From an uncultured Sterolibacteriaceae bacterium (lineage in GTDB: Bacteria; Pseudomonadota; Gammaproteobacteria; Burkholderiales; Rhodocyclaceae), in NCBI GenBank assembly GCA_937888595.1, contig CALARK010000021.1:124001-188000 (forward strand): 64,000 nt of DNA, read 5' to 3'. The position numbers and the translations under genes are program-made. The notes under the pieces are model-generated. The model ran no database searches. It had not been told where the DNA came from and was given only the letters and a program-made list of their open reading frames with translations. Shown piece by piece: positions 62,484 to 64,000 of this stretch (position 1 is its first letter; the number at the start of each line of letters is the position of its first letter).

Positions 62484-63845
62484 ATGACCACCCGCGTCAT
62501 CCTCGACGAGTCCGAAATCCCGACGCATTGGTACAACGTCGCCGCCGACCTGAAGAATCCGCCGGCGCCGCCGCTCGGCCCGGACGGCAATCCGGTCGGA
62601 CCCGAGCAGATGCTCGCCATCTTCCCCGGCCCGATCCTCGAGCAGGAGATGTCGGCCGAACGCTGGATTCCGATTCCCGACGAGGTGCGCAAGGCCTACG
62701 CGCTGTGGCGCCCGAGCCCGCTGTGCCGTGCCGAACGCCTCGAGAAGATCCTCGGCACGCCGGCCAAGATCTTCTACAAGTATGAAGGCGTCTCGCCGGC
62801 CGGTTCGCACAAGCCGAACTCGGCCATCCCGCAGGCCTACTTCAACAAGATCGCCGGTACCAAGCGTTTGGTCACCGAGACCGGCGCCGGCCAGTGGGGC
62901 TCCTCGCTGGCCTTCGCCGGCCAGATGTTCGGCCTGCCGGTCCGCATCTACATGGTGAAAGTGAGTTACGAGCAGAAACCCTACCGCCGCCTGATGATGC
63001 AGACCTGGGGCGGCGAGGTGCTCGCCAGCCCGACCAACATGACCAAGACCGGCCGCGACCTTCTCGCCCAGGATCCGAACAACCCCGGCAGCCTCGGCAT
63101 CGCCATTTCCGAGGCGGTGGAGGAAGTCGTCACCGTTCCCGGCAGCAAGTACGCGCTCGGCTCGGTGCTCAACCACGTCATCCTGCACCAGACCATCGTC
63201 GGCCTCGAGGCGAAGAAGCAGTTCGAGATATTCGGCGAATACCCGGACATGATCTTCGCGCCCTGCGGCGGCGGCTCCAACTTCGGCGGCGCGGCCTTTC
63301 CCTTCCTCGCCGACAAGGCGGCCGGCGAGAAGCGCGCCGAGAACCTGCGCTGCGTCGCCGTCGAACCGGCCTCCTGCCCGACGCTGACCAAGGGCGTCTA
63401 CGCCTACGACTACGGCGACGCCACCGGCTTCACGCCGTTGATGAAGATGTACACGCTCGGCCACGACTTCATGCCGCCGGGCATCCACGCCGGCGGCCTG
63501 CGCTACCACGGCGATTCGCCGCTGGTCTCGCAGCTCTACCACGAGAAGCTGATCGAGGCGGTTGCCGTGCCGCAGGTGGCGACTTTCGAGGCGGGGGTCA
63601 TGTTCGCGCGCGCCGAGGGCATCATCCCGGCGCCCGAGTCCTGCCACGGCATCCGCGCCTGCATCGACGAGGCGCTGCGCTGCAAGGCATCCGGCGAACC
63701 GAAGACGCTGTTCTTCAACCTGTCCGGCCACGGCCACTTCGACATGTCGTCCTACGAAAGCTACTTCGCCGGCAAGCTGGAGGATTTCGAGTATCCGGAC
63801 GAGGCGATCCAGGCCTCGCTGACCCACCTGCCCAAGGTGGGATAA
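62484..63845 (+). CDS. trpB2: Tryptophan synthase beta-like, TrpB2 type
   Basis: This 453-residue PLP enzyme is of the TrpB2 class, longer than the usual TrpB of about 400 residues. Lys in GSHKPNSAI binds PLP, ETGAGQWGSSLA is the active-site Glu region and CGGGSNFGG is the phosphate-binding loop. TrpB2 makes tryptophan from indole and serine, or acts on indole salvage or phosphoserine, without TrpA. It is the only tryptophan gene in the window. ATG at 62484 has a GGGAG site. Confidence 0.93.
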   Translation: MTTRVILDESEIPTHWYNVAADLKNPPAPPLGPDGNPVGPEQMLAIFPGPILEQEMSAERWIPIPDEVRKAYALWRPSPLCRAERLEKILGTPAKIFYKYEGVSPAGSHKPNSAIPQAYFNKIAGTKRLVTETGAGQWGSSLAFAGQMFGLPVRIYMVKVSYEQKPYRRLMMQTWGGEVLASPTNMTKTGRDLLAQDPNNPGSLGIAISEAVEEVVTVPGSKYALGSVLNHVILHQTIVGLEAKKQFEIFGEYPDMIFAPCGGGSNFGGAAFPFLADKAAGEKRAENLRCVAVEPASCPTLTKGVYAYDYGDATGFTPLMKMYTLGHDFMPPGIHAGGLRYHGDSPLVSQLYHEKLIEAVAVPQVATFEAGVMFARAEGIIPAPESCHGIRACIDEALRCKASGEPKTLFFNLSGHGHFDMSSYESYFAGKLEDFEYPDEAIQASLTHLPKVG

Positions 63846-63851
63846 GCAAGG

Positions 63852-64000
63852 GTGCGGCTGGCGTTCCTGATCCTGCTGCTGGCCAACGGGGTCCTGTTCT
63901 TCTGGGGACAGGGCTACCTCGGCGCTTCGGCGGAAGGTCGCGAGCCCGAGCGCATCGGCCGGCAGAAGGCGCCCGAGCGCTTGGCCATCCTGCCGGCCGA
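63852..64000 (+). CDS. Probable SPOR-domain protein, N-terminal part (runs off the window)
   Basis: GTG at 63852, six bases after the trpB2 stop, opens a frame to the window end (50 codons). It encodes a membrane helix (VRLAFLILLLANGVLFFWG) and then REPERIGRQKAPERLAILP, a pattern typical of small betaproteobacterial SPOR-type membrane proteins. The SPOR domain itself would lie past the edge. Confidence 0.55.
   Translation, partial: MRLAFLILLLANGVLFFWGQGYLGASAEGREPERIGRQKAPERLAILPA

Overview
The window is a GC-rich (about 65% by eye) chromosomal segment that reads as Betaproteobacteria, probably Rhodocyclales-like. The evidence is the lolB-ispE-tRNA-Gln-prs order, a GlnA/NtrB/NtrC block with a sigma54 promoter, an HemJ-type protoporphyrinogen oxidase, BirA-CoaX, and a TonB copper receptor under a perfect FNR-type box, as in denitrifiers. 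The genus is inference. No phage, IS element, CRISPR array or rRNA was seen. Genes are tightly packed, with many 4-bp ATGA overlaps, and no gene-free stretch exceeds 300 bases.

Layout. 1-3.9 kb (minus): prs, tRNA-Gln, ispE, lolB and a TPR protein. 4.0-10.1 kb: mutM, then uspA, terC, ferredoxin, coaD, rsmD and two M16 peptidases. 10.2-20.0 kb: ftsY, an FAD oxidoreductase, an Aer-like receptor, a periplasmic binding protein coupled to a GGDEF-EAL protein, and ftsE-ftsX. 20.1-23.1 kb: an FNR box, a copper receptor and a Met-rich exported protein, a likely copper-acquisition unit. 23-26.6 kb: an RlmL-like methyltransferase, hemJ, an epimerase-like protein and an iron-sulfur flavin reductase. 26.6-33.3 kb: livKHMGF with an HD-GYP gene at its end, and a cytochrome c. 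33.4-39.4 kb: a DUF255 thioredoxin-like protein, a CheZ-like protein, a hypothetical, ilvD and nadA. 39.4-46.6 kb: a CDF transporter, glnA with NtrC sites and sigma54 promoter, ntrBC, birA and coaX. 62.4-64 kb: trpB2 and a truncated SPOR-like gene.

The accessory part is 46.6-62.3 kb, an apparently undescribed cell-envelope system. A ten-gene minus-strand operon (56438 down to 46601) encodes a CsgG-like lipoprotein fused to peptidoglycan-binding and DUF4384-like domains, three small exported proteins, an exported HELAH metallopeptidase, a FecR-like protein, an autotransporter-like barrel, a lipoprotein serine hydrolase, two exported caspase-like peptidases and a second CsgG-like lipoprotein. 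A divergent operon (56701 on) encodes small exported proteins with curlin-like N/G/Q/V repeats and an OmpA-like anchor. A third block (62333 to 59026) has a third CsgG-like protein, a CHASE2 adenylate cyclase and a Sel1-repeat protein. The simplest reading is a curli-like export and assembly system with its own proteases and a cyclic-nucleotide input. No CsgE, CsgF or CsgD was recognised.

A roughly 24-bp element (AAAGTCGGCGCC followed by GGCGGGACGGC) recurs about 15 times in both orientations, just after stop codons and also in frame inside genes. It looks like an undescribed dispersed repeat.
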